From Oscillospiraceae bacterium (GTDB taxonomy: Bacteria; Bacillota; Clostridia; Oscillospirales; Oscillospiraceae), in the NCBI GenBank assembly GCA_017405545.1, contig JAFRAF010000148.1, forward strand, positions 1-12,073: DNA of 12,073 bases. The letters run 5' to 3'. Below the pieces are notes generated by a model, which searched no databases, was not told the origin of the DNA, and saw only the letters and a program-made list of their open reading frames with translations. Below are positions 1-5,966 of the stretch, in pieces. A program made the translations under genes and the position numbers. Numbering within the stretch: the stretch's first letter is position 1; each line of letters begins with the position of its first letter.

Positions 1-645
1 GAAATGCCAGTCCACGCCTTTCTGAGTAACATTTCTTGCAACAGCCCACGGCACGAGCAAGCGCTGAAGCGAAGGAAGATCAGGGATTCTGTTGTTCGAA
101 ATACACTGACGGCCAAGAGCGGATAACTCAATCTCTGCGATATTAAGCCAACTCCCGTGCTTTGGTGTGTAATGAATCTCCAAACGTTCGGCATAATCTC
201 GAGCACGTTGCAGCGGAAATGTTGCGTACAGGGATGCAATACTGTAGGTGTTGAGGTTATCCATTATAAGAACAACCTTTTTTGCTGTTGGATACTGCGC
301 AGTCAGCAACCACTCGATCTGCATTGCCCAATCTTGAGCAGTTCTTCTCTCCTGGGCATCAGCATATCTCCATCCGGCCAGAGGTTCAGTAAAGAGAAAA
401 ATGCTCGCTGTACCGTTGCGGATATACTGGTAATCCTCGTATTGGACGCCATTCTTTTTGGAGCGGAATCCCTTGCGGAAGTCGACAAAGAATTGGACAG
501 GCTTTTCATCCATGCATACAACGGGGTATTCTTCGTCATATGGCCGGCTGTATACCTCTAGAACATCCTCCATTGCGGCCACAAATGCAGCACTGTGTTC
601 CGGCGGAATGCACCAGCATTTCTTCAGGTTAGGCTTAATTTCGTT
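1..645 (-). CDS. IS630 transposase, DDE catalytic part (orfB, -1 frame, cut by window edge)
   Basis: This frame is open from the A7 run to base 1 (215 codons) and encodes the RNase H-like DDE domain. It begins with the family-typical Lys-Lys-Cys-Trp-Cys-Ile-Pro-Pro-Glu segment. It contains the first catalytic Asp in VVCMDEKP (near base 510), the second in VVLIMDNLN (near 260), and the third acidic residue in WLNIAEIEL (near 140). The last visible residues, VDWHF, are normally followed by only about 15 more, so almost all of the protein is here. It has no start codon of its own in a sensible place. It should be expressed as a fusion with the upstream half through -1 slippage at 644-650. The remaining possibility is a broken copy or a homopolymer error. 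Confidence 0.85.
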
Positions 646-1085
646 TTTTTAAGAATGGTAGAGATTGTGACGTGCGATATGGAGTCTATATACCCAAGTT
701 CAACTGTTCTCTCCGCAAGCAGCCGTAGCGTCCACTTTGAATAACCCTCCGGCGGCTGTCCGCAAGCAAGCGCAATGACGTGCGCCTCCACCTCTCCGGT
801 AACCTTTGCAGGAACAGGCGGCGTTTCGCGTTTCTTCCTATTAATTGTGGCTTCAAGCCCTTTTTCACAATAAGAAGTTCGGACCGTCTGCACTGTAGTG
901 GGTGTGGTATGGTATGCAGTTGCAATCTCAGACACAGTCATGTATTTGTCGCTTCGTTTGTCTGAGGCAAGCAAAATGTTCGCCCGAAGGATGGTACGGG
1001 CCGGACTGTTTCCCTTTTGCACTATATCCAAAAGCTCTGCTTTATCCTGGTCACTGAGTTCAATCACATATTTGTATGACGGCAT
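624..1085 (-). CDS. IS630 transposase, N-terminal DNA-binding part (orfA)
   Basis: Encodes the helix-turn-helix half of an IS630-family transposase (153 aa from the chosen start). A homeodomain/winged-helix-like DNA-binding region covers most of it: one helix set with the Ala-Arg-Thr-Ile-Leu-Arg-Ala signature typical of the family, then a second set ending in the Ile-Leu-Lys-Lys linker. An upstream ATG at 1106 exists, but the ATG at 1085 is preceded by an AGGGGG Shine-Dalgarno-like stretch at proper spacing, so I take 1085. The frame stops at 624, shortly after a run of seven A on the coding strand (644-650). There the -1 frame carries on with the family's usual continuation, so orfA is probably the front of a single frameshifted protein. 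Confidence 0.85.
   Translation of the reverse strand: MPSYKYVIELSDQDKAELLDIVQKGNSPARTILRANILLASDKRSDKYMTVSEIATAYHTTPTTVQTVRTSYCEKGLEATINRKKRETPPVPAKVTGEVEAHVIALACGQPPEGYSKWTLRLLAERTVELGYIDSISHVTISTILKKTKLSLT
644..650 (-). other. Probable -1 frameshift site (A7) in the IS630 transposase
   Basis: Seven consecutive A on the coding strand lie exactly where the N-terminal frame must change to the -1 frame to reach the catalytic domain. Reading Lys-Lys, slipping back one base and continuing with AAC gives an uninterrupted protein matching the IS630 family across the joint. A-run slippage is known for several IS630 members; that it happens here is inferred. Confidence 0.65.
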
Positions 1086-1114
1086 ACAATAACCCCCTAT
1101 AACCATCTGAGGTT

Positions 1115-1143
1115 ATTATAGCACATCGTTTTGGTTTATACAA
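1115..1143 (-). promoter_or_regulatory. Sigma-70-type promoter of the IS630 transposase
   Basis: On the minus strand, TTGTAT (1138-1143) is separated by 17 bp from a perfect TATAAT (1115-1120), about 30 bp upstream of the chosen transposase start. The -10 box is consensus and the -35 box keeps only the TTG. It lies at or just inside the expected end of the element. Confidence 0.6.
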
Positions 1144-1246
1144 GTTTTAGATTTAACATAATACTAGTTTTCCGTGCCCATGTTCGCATTTACCCCGGCT
1201 CATATCCGCAAAGAGGCGCGATGATATACCATCAAACTGAGCTATG

Positions 1247-1693
1247 TTACTTAAGCGTCATGGCAAGCTCTATCTCGTCTTCGTCTTCATTTCCGGTCGC
1301 GGAAAAGCCCCTGTTCTCATATAGTTTTCTTGCAGTGGAAGTGTCTTTGTTGCAGGTTAAGGCAACTCTGTCCGAATCGCCGAAGGGCTTTGTCTTAATA
1401 TATTCTATGACCAGGTCAAGGGCTTCGCTTCCGTACCCGCGACCCTGTTCCTCTTTGTCTATCATCATGTGCCAGATGTCATATTCCGGGATATCATAGT
1501 CATATATCACCATGACATACCCGACCATTTTTCCCGCCGCATATATTCCGAAGGGCTGACACTGGCCTCTGTAGACATACGCCTGCGCAAGGCTCCGTAT
1601 CGGGTGTGAGACGTAAATCTCCTGTCCCGGCGCCAGCTTGAGATTAAATGCGTCAATAAAGTTTTCCTCTGTGATTGCATTAAGTTCTGCCAT
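1247..1693 (-). CDS. GNAT N-acetyltransferase, polyamine (diamine) acetyltransferase-like
   Basis: A 148-aa single-domain GNAT acetyltransferase that would transfer acetyl from acetyl-CoA to an amine. The acetyl-CoA pyrophosphate-binding motif A is seen as QGRGYG at residues 83-88. It follows the strand WHMMID and precedes the helix SEALDLVIEYI; a late NKDTSTARKLYENRGF segment is the usual GNAT C-terminal helix and loop. The N-terminal SLAQAYVY and PFGIYAAGKMVGYVM stretches resemble the BltD/spermine-spermidine acetyltransferase group, so a polyamine substrate is a reasonable guess only. I chose the ATG at 1693 because GGAGGA sits just upstream; an earlier in-frame ATG at 1705 overlaps that ribosome binding site. 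It is separated from the HEAT gene by about 190 bp of structured DNA, and followed by the insertion sequence. Confidence 0.85.
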   Translation of the reverse strand: MAELNAITEENFIDAFNLKLAPGQEIYVSHPIRSLAQAYVYRGQCQPFGIYAAGKMVGYVMVIYDYDIPEYDIWHMMIDKEEQGRGYGSEALDLVIEYIKTKPFGDSDRVALTCNKDTSTARKLYENRGFSATGNEDEDEIELAMTLK

Positions 1694-1749
1694 TGGTTCC
1701 TCCATATAAAGTAAAAGCTCTTTTTGCTGTAATCAGCCCGCATATAATT

Positions 1750-1828
1750 GCGGTCTGGGCAAAAGGCCACCGCAAAGCGGAGCTGATAGGCACGGCTTCT
1801 CCCAGGCCTTTCCGTTCCCATGCTCCGC
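1750..1828 (-). other. Inverted-repeat-rich spacer upstream of the GNAT gene
   Basis: No convincing gene lies between the HEAT-repeat gene and the GNAT gene. The spacer holds GCGGAGC (1777-1783) facing GCTCCGC (1822-1828), with a nested ACGG/CCGT pair in between. It also holds a small CCGC-AAA-GCGG hairpin (1770-1780) and GCGGT/ACCGC arms (1750-1754 and 1769-1773). The arms overlap, so alternative folds are possible. It could be an RNA leader structure or a decayed recombination site. I see no T-run that would make it a clear terminator and no match to a riboswitch I know. Confidence 0.4.
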
Positions 1829-1883
1829 TTTCTTAGTATCACTGCCGGAGGCCCCGTTGAGAGAGCAGGTATCGAAGGCCGGC

Positions 1884-2510
1884 TCATTTGGAACCGGAAT
1901 ATGCTTCCCGCGGTACTGTCGCCCTGATCGCAGCCTGACAGTGGATTCTTACGACTTGGTTAGCATCGCTTTCTGATATCTGCCGCAGCAGCTCCGCAAA
2001 AGGCCTGACGAACTCCGGCCTGCGTTTGCCGAGAACACGGAAGATTTCCGGCGCTTCCATTCTCACCTTGTCGTCCGCATCGTGCAGGAGCTTTTCAAAT
2101 ACCGGCATATGATCCCCGTAAATGCCTGGAGTGTTCGCGGCGATGTTTTCCGATGCCCAGATAAAACTGAGTCTGACCTTGGCCTCCTCATCAGCGGCAA
2201 AGCGGAACAGATCCGCCCAGTACGGCTCGATCACAGGATAGCAGCCTCGCCCGATCCTGCCGAGAGCATTAACCGCGCGCTCCCGCAAAAGCGGCGCCGG
2301 GCTGTCAAGGAAGGAGGCTATGACCGGAACCGCGTCCTGCACCGACTGCGGATACGCAAGGCCCATCTCGCCGAGCAGCCAGAGAGCCTTTGCCTGTATT
2401 TTTACGGATTCGTGGGAAAGAAGGGACGAGACACAGGGAATGCTTTCTTTCCACTTATCCCTGTTATCTGTCAGTTTTCCAAGCTCTTTATATAATTCCG
2501 AATCGGTCAA
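1884..2510 (-). CDS. HEAT-repeat protein
   Basis: A 208-aa, wholly alpha-helical protein built from HEAT-type repeats. Repeat-like helices are visible as ESVKIQAKALWLLGEMG, PLLRERAVNALGRIG, EEAKVRLSFIWASENIA, DKVRMEAPEIFRVLG and NQVVRIHCQAAIRA, spaced by roughly 35-40 residues. Such proteins usually act as binding scaffolds and I see no catalytic motif, so its partner is unknown. The start is TTG at 2510, preceded by AGGAG eight bases upstream; no ATG fits the frame. It begins 31 bp after the stop of the unknown protein at 2542-3006 and is probably cotranscribed with it. Confidence 0.8.
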   Translation of the reverse strand: MTDSELYKELGKLTDNRDKWKESIPCVSSLLSHESVKIQAKALWLLGEMGLAYPQSVQDAVPVIASFLDSPAPLLRERAVNALGRIGRGCYPVIEPYWADLFRFAADEEAKVRLSFIWASENIAANTPGIYGDHMPVFEKLLHDADDKVRMEAPEIFRVLGKRRPEFVRPFAELLRQISESDANQVVRIHCQAAIRATVPREAYSGSK

Positions 2511-2541
2511 TTTGTTATCTCCTCAAACGGGTATTTGTCTG

Positions 2542-3006
2542 TCAAGCCCCCGCTGTTTCAGCGGCCGGGTCTTTGACCTGCAGAAGTAATCTGCGATATG
2601 TATGGGTGTTTTTCCCGTTCTCATAGTTGCTGTCTTCGACGAATACCTCTTTTCCGCAGATCAGATCCACCTCCCACCCCGTGTTTTCCGGGCAGCCAAA
2701 AAATCTGATTATTTTGGGATCCGCTTTGATCCTGCATTTTATGCCGGTGATCCGTCTGTTTTCATCCATGATGAAGGACACGAATTCTGCGAACTCATAA
2801 CGTTCCCGGTCTCCCGGAAACAGCTTCACCGTCGTACCGACAACTGCCGGAACGAGACAGTGGGAATTCTTATGGACGGGCTCTACCGACGGTATGGGAG
2901 AGGTGATGTCATATCCGAAATCACAGCAAAGACAATACTCTTTCTCTGCCTCTTCCTTTTTTTCTTTCTTGTCCTTGTAAAAAAGCCCGCTGAATGGATT
3001 CTTTAT
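2542..3006 (-). CDS. Hypothetical protein with a missing or ATA start codon
   Basis: The frame is open from a TGA at 3025 down to its stop at 2542, and I do not recognise the family. It contains a charged Lys/Glu-rich stretch near the N-terminus (KDKKEKKEEAEKE), then CLCCDFGYD, then a mixed strand-rich region with KLFPGDRERYEFAEFVSFIMD and HTYRRLLLQVKD near the end. A GAGGAG ribosome binding site lies nine bases before an ATA codon at 3004-3006 followed by AAG AAT CCA TTC; no ATG, GTG or TTG occurs at that place. The first in-frame GTG (2829) has no ribosome binding site and would drop about 59 residues of otherwise uninterrupted frame. So this is either a gene that lost its start codon by an ATG-to-ATA change (154 aa) or one using a rare start. 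It follows an rlmD-tail repeat and precedes the HEAT gene. Confidence 0.55.
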   Translation of the reverse strand: MKNPFSGLFYKDKKEKKEEAEKEYCLCCDFGYDITSPIPSVEPVHKNSHCLVPAVVGTTVKLFPGDRERYEFAEFVSFIMDENRRITGIKCRIKADPKIIRFFGCPENTGWEVDLICGKEVFVEDSNYENGKNTHTYRRLLLQVKDPAAETAGA

Positions 3007-3082
3007 CGGTTTTATCTCCTCGTAATTCTGAATTCAGCAAGGGAGTATATTTCCAGCCATCTTTGTCGAGTTGCCTTAATGA

Positions 3083-3094
3083 TGAGTATACTCA
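3083..3094. promoter_or_regulatory. 12-bp perfect palindrome upstream of the hypothetical gene
   Basis: TGAGTATACTCA is a perfect palindrome about 80 bp upstream of the probable start at 3006. It also ends the reading frame of the rlmD-tail-like repeat next to it. It could be an operator, but with only one copy this is weak. Confidence 0.25.
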
Positions 3095-3150
3095 AGACCC
3101 ATTCTCACAGATGACTGTTTGATAAACCGACTGATCGGCAGCCTCTGCCC

Positions 3151-3291
3151 GGCTCGAGTGATCAGCGCGACGACCTCCGCATGCATTGGGACAACGGCGT
3201 GAATAAAATGATACATATTTGCGCTGCCCACACGACCCTGCTCGTCAGGAATATGCCGTTGACCGGTCGAGTCAGGGCACTCGGATCGATG
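3151..3291 (-). repeat. rlmD-tail-like repeat, copy 5 (long form)
   Basis: On the minus strand this block reads as a frame ending in P-M-H-A-E-V-V-A-L-I-T-R-A, which matches the last residues of RlmD (W-H-V-E-S-V-V-K-L-T-R-A). It is colinear without gaps with 3694-3834: I count 118 of 141 identical bases, and 64 of 65 in 3227-3291. The frame upstream of the tail (HIPDEQGRVGS...FIHA) is also shared. It fills most of the 311-bp gap between the DUF6440 gene and the hypothetical gene, in which I see no gene. It lies upstream of the genes it probably belongs with. Confidence 0.75.
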
Positions 3292-3317
3292 TTATGGTTT
3301 CGGCAAACGGGAATTTG

Positions 3318-3494
3318 CTACTTGACATATCTTGGGTCAAGCAACGGTTTTCCATCTTTATCGACCAACACCGTGAGGCCGCCTATATTGGTCCAATGAG
3401 CTAATAAATACTGGACACCAGTCTCTTTGTCAACAATGATACGAGCCCCTTGCATTAAACCTTTCTTTTCAATAAACTCAAACCGCTTATCCAT
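3318..3494 (-). CDS. DUF6440 family small protein
   Basis: A 58-aa protein with the features of DUF6440: an N-terminal KRFEFIEKKG, then RIIVDKETGVQYLL and GGLTVLVDKDGKPLLD, i.e. small beta-strand units with the VDKETGV and DKDGKP turns. The role of this family is unknown to me; members are short, soluble and common in gut Firmicutes. The start at 3494 is chosen because GGAGGT lies seven bases upstream; an earlier in-frame ATG at 3509 overlaps that site. It stands alone between two rlmD-tail repeats, so it looks like a single-gene cassette. Confidence 0.75.
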   Translation of the reverse strand: MDKRFEFIEKKGLMQGARIIVDKETGVQYLLAHWTNIGGLTVLVDKDGKPLLDPRYVK

Positions 3495-3690
3495 TGCTTT
3501 TACCTCCATAAAGGTCTGACTTGTCAGTTTTCTACATCAACAAATTGCGCCGCTGAATGATCCCACTTATACTAATCAGGTGATATTACTTTGATTTCGC
3601 CCATTGTATCGCATTTATATGTTTAAGCTTCCATAATATACCGTACTACTTCAAAAAACTGTAGCTCTACATATGACCTATAGACTCAAC
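3495..3690 (-). promoter_or_regulatory. Leader region of the DUF6440 gene, no strong promoter seen
   Basis: AT-rich spacer between repeat copy 4 and the DUF6440 start. It holds a ribosome binding site (GGAGGT), a CTGAC-TT-GTCAG palindrome (3516-3527) just upstream of it, and a TACAAT that could be a -10 box but has no matching -35 box. Together with the repeat at 3691-3834 it makes a 348-bp stretch without a gene. Confidence 0.3.
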
Positions 3691-3834
3691 TCAGGCTCGA
3701 GTGATCAATGTGACTGCATTCACATGCCTCGGGTGGGTGGCGTGAATAAAAAGGTGTATTTTTACGCTTCCCACACGACCCTGCTCATCAGGAATATGCC
3801 GTTGACCGGTCGAGTCAGGGCACTCGGATCGATG
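3691..3834 (-). repeat. rlmD-tail-like repeat, copy 4 (long form)
   Basis: On the minus strand a frame starting over the end of the DUF7662-like gene runs through HIPDEQGRVGS...FIHA to P-R-H-V-N-A-V-T-L-I-T-R-A and a TGA at 3691-3693. The end matches the RlmD C-terminus, with the general-base Glu replaced by Asn. It shares TGATCACTCGAGCC exactly with copy 5 and is colinear with it over 141 bp (about 84% identity by my count). The half farther from the tail is almost identical; the tail half has diverged. Confidence 0.75.
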
Positions 3835-3842
3835 CCGCTGTC

Positions 3843-4046
3843 TCACTCTTTTTCAAAGATCACCGTCTTGTTTTTCAACGAAATCTTCCCGACCCTGAAA
3901 CCGTAATTCAGTAATTCTTTCTTGTAATTCAAGAATGAATGATCCATCGGTAAGCCGGCAATCATCTCTATCTCGTCGAACGTCAGCATAAAACTGTCCG
4001 TGCCGTTATCCCTGATCCACATCCACAGTGGCTCATATTTACTCAT
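3843..4046 (-). CDS. Small DUF7662-like protein
   Basis: A 67-aa protein beginning MSKYEPLWMWIRDNG, with LTFDEIEMIAGLPMDHSFLNYKKEL and a C-terminal GKISLKNKTVIFEKE strand pair. The KYEPLW...L-F-EIE-I-G pattern is that of a widespread family of small Firmicute proteins close to DUF7662, with no function known to me. The start has a clear GGGAGA ribosome binding site eight bases upstream. It begins 16 bp after the stop of the DUF3795 gene, so it is the last gene of a four-gene run, and ends just before repeat copy 4. Confidence 0.75.
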   Translation of the reverse strand: MSKYEPLWMWIRDNGTDSFMLTFDEIEMIAGLPMDHSFLNYKKELLNYGFRVGKISLKNKTVIFEKE

Positions 4047-4062
4047 CTTTTATTTCTCCCGA

Positions 4063-4584
4063 TTATTGTTTCTTTTTTCGAAGTTTTAAGTCTACGCTGC
4101 TCCTTTTCTTCAGACGCTTCTCCATCTGCTTTGCTCTATCTTTTACAGGGATCTCCGGATCACTGTCCTCGAATAGCGTCCGAAGATCCTCCAGCGGCAG
4201 CAGATTCACGGCAAGACAGAACAGCGCCTTTTTTCGGCCATCGTTATATTCCGCAAGCAGCCGGTCAAGGATCCGACGCTTCTCCGCTTGTTCTGCGTTA
4301 TATGCTTCCTCACCGATTCTCTGTATTTTCTCAAGATCGGCTTTCTGATTCCTGTGCGTAATGAAAGAATCAAACTCATCAATATTTGCATACTTCTCAC
4401 ACGGGTACTCCGGGCATCGGAAGCAATACTCCGGCTTGCCATGCTCCAGACTGCATCTGGTTATCGGGCAGGGCTGATTCCCGAATCCACAGCCGCCGCA
4501 ATGCCCGGAAAGATGCATCGAACACAGCTTGCAGTTCAGCCCGCAAAGTGAAAAATATGGATTGTTTCTTGTAAAGCTTTTCAT
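4063..4584 (-). CDS. DUF3795-type cysteine-rich protein
   Basis: A 173-aa protein whose first 65 residues carry ten Cys (14, 18, 21, 29, 32, 39, 44, 54, 57, 62), in C-x3-C-x2-C and C-x2-C arrangements that suggest bound zinc or an Fe-S centre. The CGLNCKLCSMHLSGHCGGCG and CFRCPEYPCEKY pattern is that of DUF3795. The rest is helical, charged and coiled-coil-like, ending in a basic KKRSSVDLKLRKKKQ tail. Function is unknown; the family is often near small methyltransferases and acetyltransferases. AAGGA lies nine bases upstream of the ATG. It starts 29 bp after the methyltransferase stop and is probably in the same transcript. Confidence 0.8.
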   Translation of the reverse strand: MKSFTRNNPYFSLCGLNCKLCSMHLSGHCGGCGFGNQPCPITRCSLEHGKPEYCFRCPEYPCEKYANIDEFDSFITHRNQKADLEKIQRIGEEAYNAEQAEKRRILDRLLAEYNDGRKKALFCLAVNLLPLEDLRTLFEDSDPEIPVKDRAKQMEKRLKKRSSVDLKLRKKKQ

Positions 4585-4613
4585 GTTATTACATCCTTAT
4601 AAGCCGGATTCTG

Positions 4614-5369
4614 TCACTTTTTTGCTATCACAATCGGTTGATAAAAGTCTGTTTCTTCCGGGAACTTCCAAACCACATTACTGCATCCGTTTGCCCGGAG
4701 CAGATTCGTAAGTTCCTCCCTGCGAGTCGCCCTGTATTCACACACAAACTTGCTGATCTGCAGGTCATCCTCATCGTCGATGATGTACTGCGTCAGCCGA
4801 TAGTTATCGCCGCTCCAGACCCAGGTTTGGAAGGAAACGCGCTGTCCCTTGTTCGTTCTATGGATGTATGGCGGAGAATACGGCGGCTTTTCGGCCAGAA
4901 GGCTGTCATAATCCCGGATGCTGGCCACAAAGATGCCGCCTCGCCTGATTCGACCAACGATGCTCATGACAGCCGTTTCCAGTGCCTCACCTGTAAGCAT
5001 GTGCGGCAGAGCGTTGTCCATAGCGATTACAATATCAAACTGCTTTGAAAAGACATCAGATAAAGCGCAGAAATCCGCATGCTCAAAGCGAATATTTACA
5101 CCGTTCTTCTCAGCGCGATCAGCCGCCTCCGCAAGCTCCCCGTCGCTGATGTCCGATGCGGTCACATTATATCCGAGCGCAGCCAGCCCGATTGCCTGCG
5201 TTCCGATTCCGCATGCGCAGTCGAGTATCTGCGCTGTTCTGTCAAATCCGTTATCAGCAAAGATCCTGTTCAGAATAACAGCCTGCTCCCGTGTCGCTGC
5301 CTGCCAGTCAAGAAACAGTTTGTCATATTGAGTTGACAGATTATCATAAAAGGTCTGCGTAATACTCAT
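4614..5369 (-). CDS. Class I SAM-dependent methyltransferase
   Basis: A 251-aa Rossmann-fold methyltransferase using S-adenosylmethionine. Motif I is ILDCACGIGTQ (residues 48-58), the acidic end of strand 2 is SDIS (Asp73), an HADF segment gives Asp99, and FDIVIAMDNALPHM (111-124) is motif IV with the substrate-side loop. The C-terminal beta-rich part (YRLTQYIIDDEDD, CEYRATRREELTNLL) resembles the glycine/sarcosine N-methyltransferase and small-molecule methyltransferase group, so a small substrate is likely; which one cannot be seen. The ribosome binding site (GAGAG) is weak. It follows the flavodoxin gene by 32 bp and is followed by the DUF3795 gene at 29 bp, so these look like an operon. 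Confidence 0.88.
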   Translation of the reverse strand: MSITQTFYDNLSTQYDKLFLDWQAATREQAVILNRIFADNGFDRTAQILDCACGIGTQAIGLAALGYNVTASDISDGELAEAADRAEKNGVNIRFEHADFCALSDVFSKQFDIVIAMDNALPHMLTGEALETAVMSIVGRIRRGGIFVASIRDYDSLLAEKPPYSPPYIHRTNKGQRVSFQTWVWSGDNYRLTQYIIDDEDDLQISKFVCEYRATRREELTNLLRANGCSNVVWKFPEETDFYQPIVIAKK

Positions 5370-5401
5370 GCGCTTTTCTCTCTCACAAATCCCGATTTAT
5401 A

Positions 5402-5842
5402 TTACAATTCCCTATAAAACCTGACCGCTCCGGCAACCTCCTTCTCCGTAGGATGCCCCTTGGCGATGCCGCCGATCTTTCCGAAGGGTCCGAAGGTGTC
5501 GAAGCCGCAGCAGTGGTATTTGCCGATCTCGCGGCAGCGCTTTTTGTTCACGACCGCACGAATCCCTTTCAGAAAGCCTCCGACCGGCGCGCCGTGGGTA
5601 TAGATATAGAACACATCTTTGCTTTCCGGCAGATGCGCGTCGGCAAATGATATGATTTGCTTTGCAAACGAGCTGAAATAGATGCCGGAGGCAAGCCCGA
5701 TCCGGTCAAAGGCCGACAGATCGGCGTCCGGCTGCTGAGTCACGTCGATCAGCGTTACGGAGCTGTCCGCCTCCGCGATGGCGTCCAGCAGTTTCTTCGT
5801 GTTGCCGTGATGCCTGGAATAATAGACGATAGCAGTTTTCAT
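5402..5842 (-). CDS. Flavodoxin family protein
   Basis: A 146-aa flavodoxin-fold protein expected to bind FMN and carry electrons. The phosphate-binding loop is YYSRHHGNTKK at residues 7-17, right after the first strand. ASGIYFSSFAKQI (51-63) and YIYTHGAP (79-86) are the second and third FMN-contact regions, and the C-terminal GPFGKIGGIAKGHPTEKE is typical of the short flavodoxin-like group. The frame is open further upstream to 5986, but the ATG at 5842 is preceded by GGGAAGGGG and begins exactly at the conserved first strand. The upstream extension encodes only rlmD-tail repeat sequence in another frame. Its redox partner is unknown. Confidence 0.88.
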   Translation of the reverse strand: MKTAIVYYSRHHGNTKKLLDAIAEADSSVTLIDVTQQPDADLSAFDRIGLASGIYFSSFAKQIISFADAHLPESKDVFYIYTHGAPVGGFLKGIRAVVNKKRCREIGKYHCCGFDTFGPFGKIGGIAKGHPTEKEVAGAVRFYREL

Positions 5843-5864
5843 ATCGCATCCCCTTCCCTCATAC

Positions 5865-5940
5865 TTCGCATCATCAATACGACTGATTCCACATGCCTTG
5901 AGACGACGACTTGGATATCGTCGGTAAGCGGAAATATATC
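5865..5940 (-). repeat. rlmD-tail-like repeat, copy 3
   Basis: Between the CDP-alcohol transferase and the flavodoxin, a minus-strand frame encodes C-P-D-I-F-P, eleven extra residues, then R-H-V-E-S-V-V-L-M-M-R and a stop shortly after. DIFP...HVESVV matches DMFP...HVESVV of the rlmD gene at 7473, and HVESVV is identical. The insert between the two blocks keeps the frame (24 bp longer than in rlmD). There is no start codon or ribosome binding site of its own that I trust. Confidence 0.75.
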
Positions 5941-5966
5941 CGGGCAAAGCGCTCTGACTATGCAAG

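Larger units (their letters stand above)
1..1143 (-). mobile_element. IS630-family insertion sequence, partial
   Basis: This is the promoter-proximal and central part of an IS630/Tc1-type insertion sequence; its far end lies beyond base 1. It holds a transposase in two overlapping frames and its own promoter just upstream. The exact outer end cannot be fixed, because the other terminal inverted repeat is not in the window. A TA dinucleotide in the 1117-1140 area would fit the TA target preference of this family. A short perfect inverted repeat (ATAACC, 6-nt gap, GGTTAT) at 1099-1116 lies between promoter and start codon and could be part of the terminal repeat or a leader hairpin. Confidence 0.85.

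Noticed and set aside
1185..1215. Possible sixth rlmD-tail copy (a minus-strand frame with D-M-S-R-G next to CCGGCTCAT)
   Set aside because: Only a few residues match and the His-x-Glu-x-Val-Val block is absent, so it was not counted among the repeats.
1190..1246. tRNA-like D-arm text (TAGCTCAGTTTGATGG on the minus strand) after the GNAT gene
   Set aside because: The D-stem has no partner GAGC, the anticodon stem pairs only with a bulge, and no T-arm or CCA-side acceptor stem can be formed. It is not a tRNA; at most a decayed fragment or chance.
1507..1887. 126-aa minus-strand open frame whose ATG overlaps the stop of the HEAT gene
   Set aside because: More than half lies over the GNAT gene in another frame, the composition is Arg/Ser-rich as in shadow frames, there is no ribosome binding site of its own, and the protein resembles nothing I know.
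3181..3399. Plus-strand small frames over the repeats (sharing N-M-P-L-T-G-R-V-R-A-L-G-S-M) as a paralogous small-protein pair with 3673-3906
   Set aside because: The similarity is explained by the 141-bp DNA repeat; neither has a ribosome binding site, both run opposite to all other genes, and each overlaps the end of a minus-strand gene.
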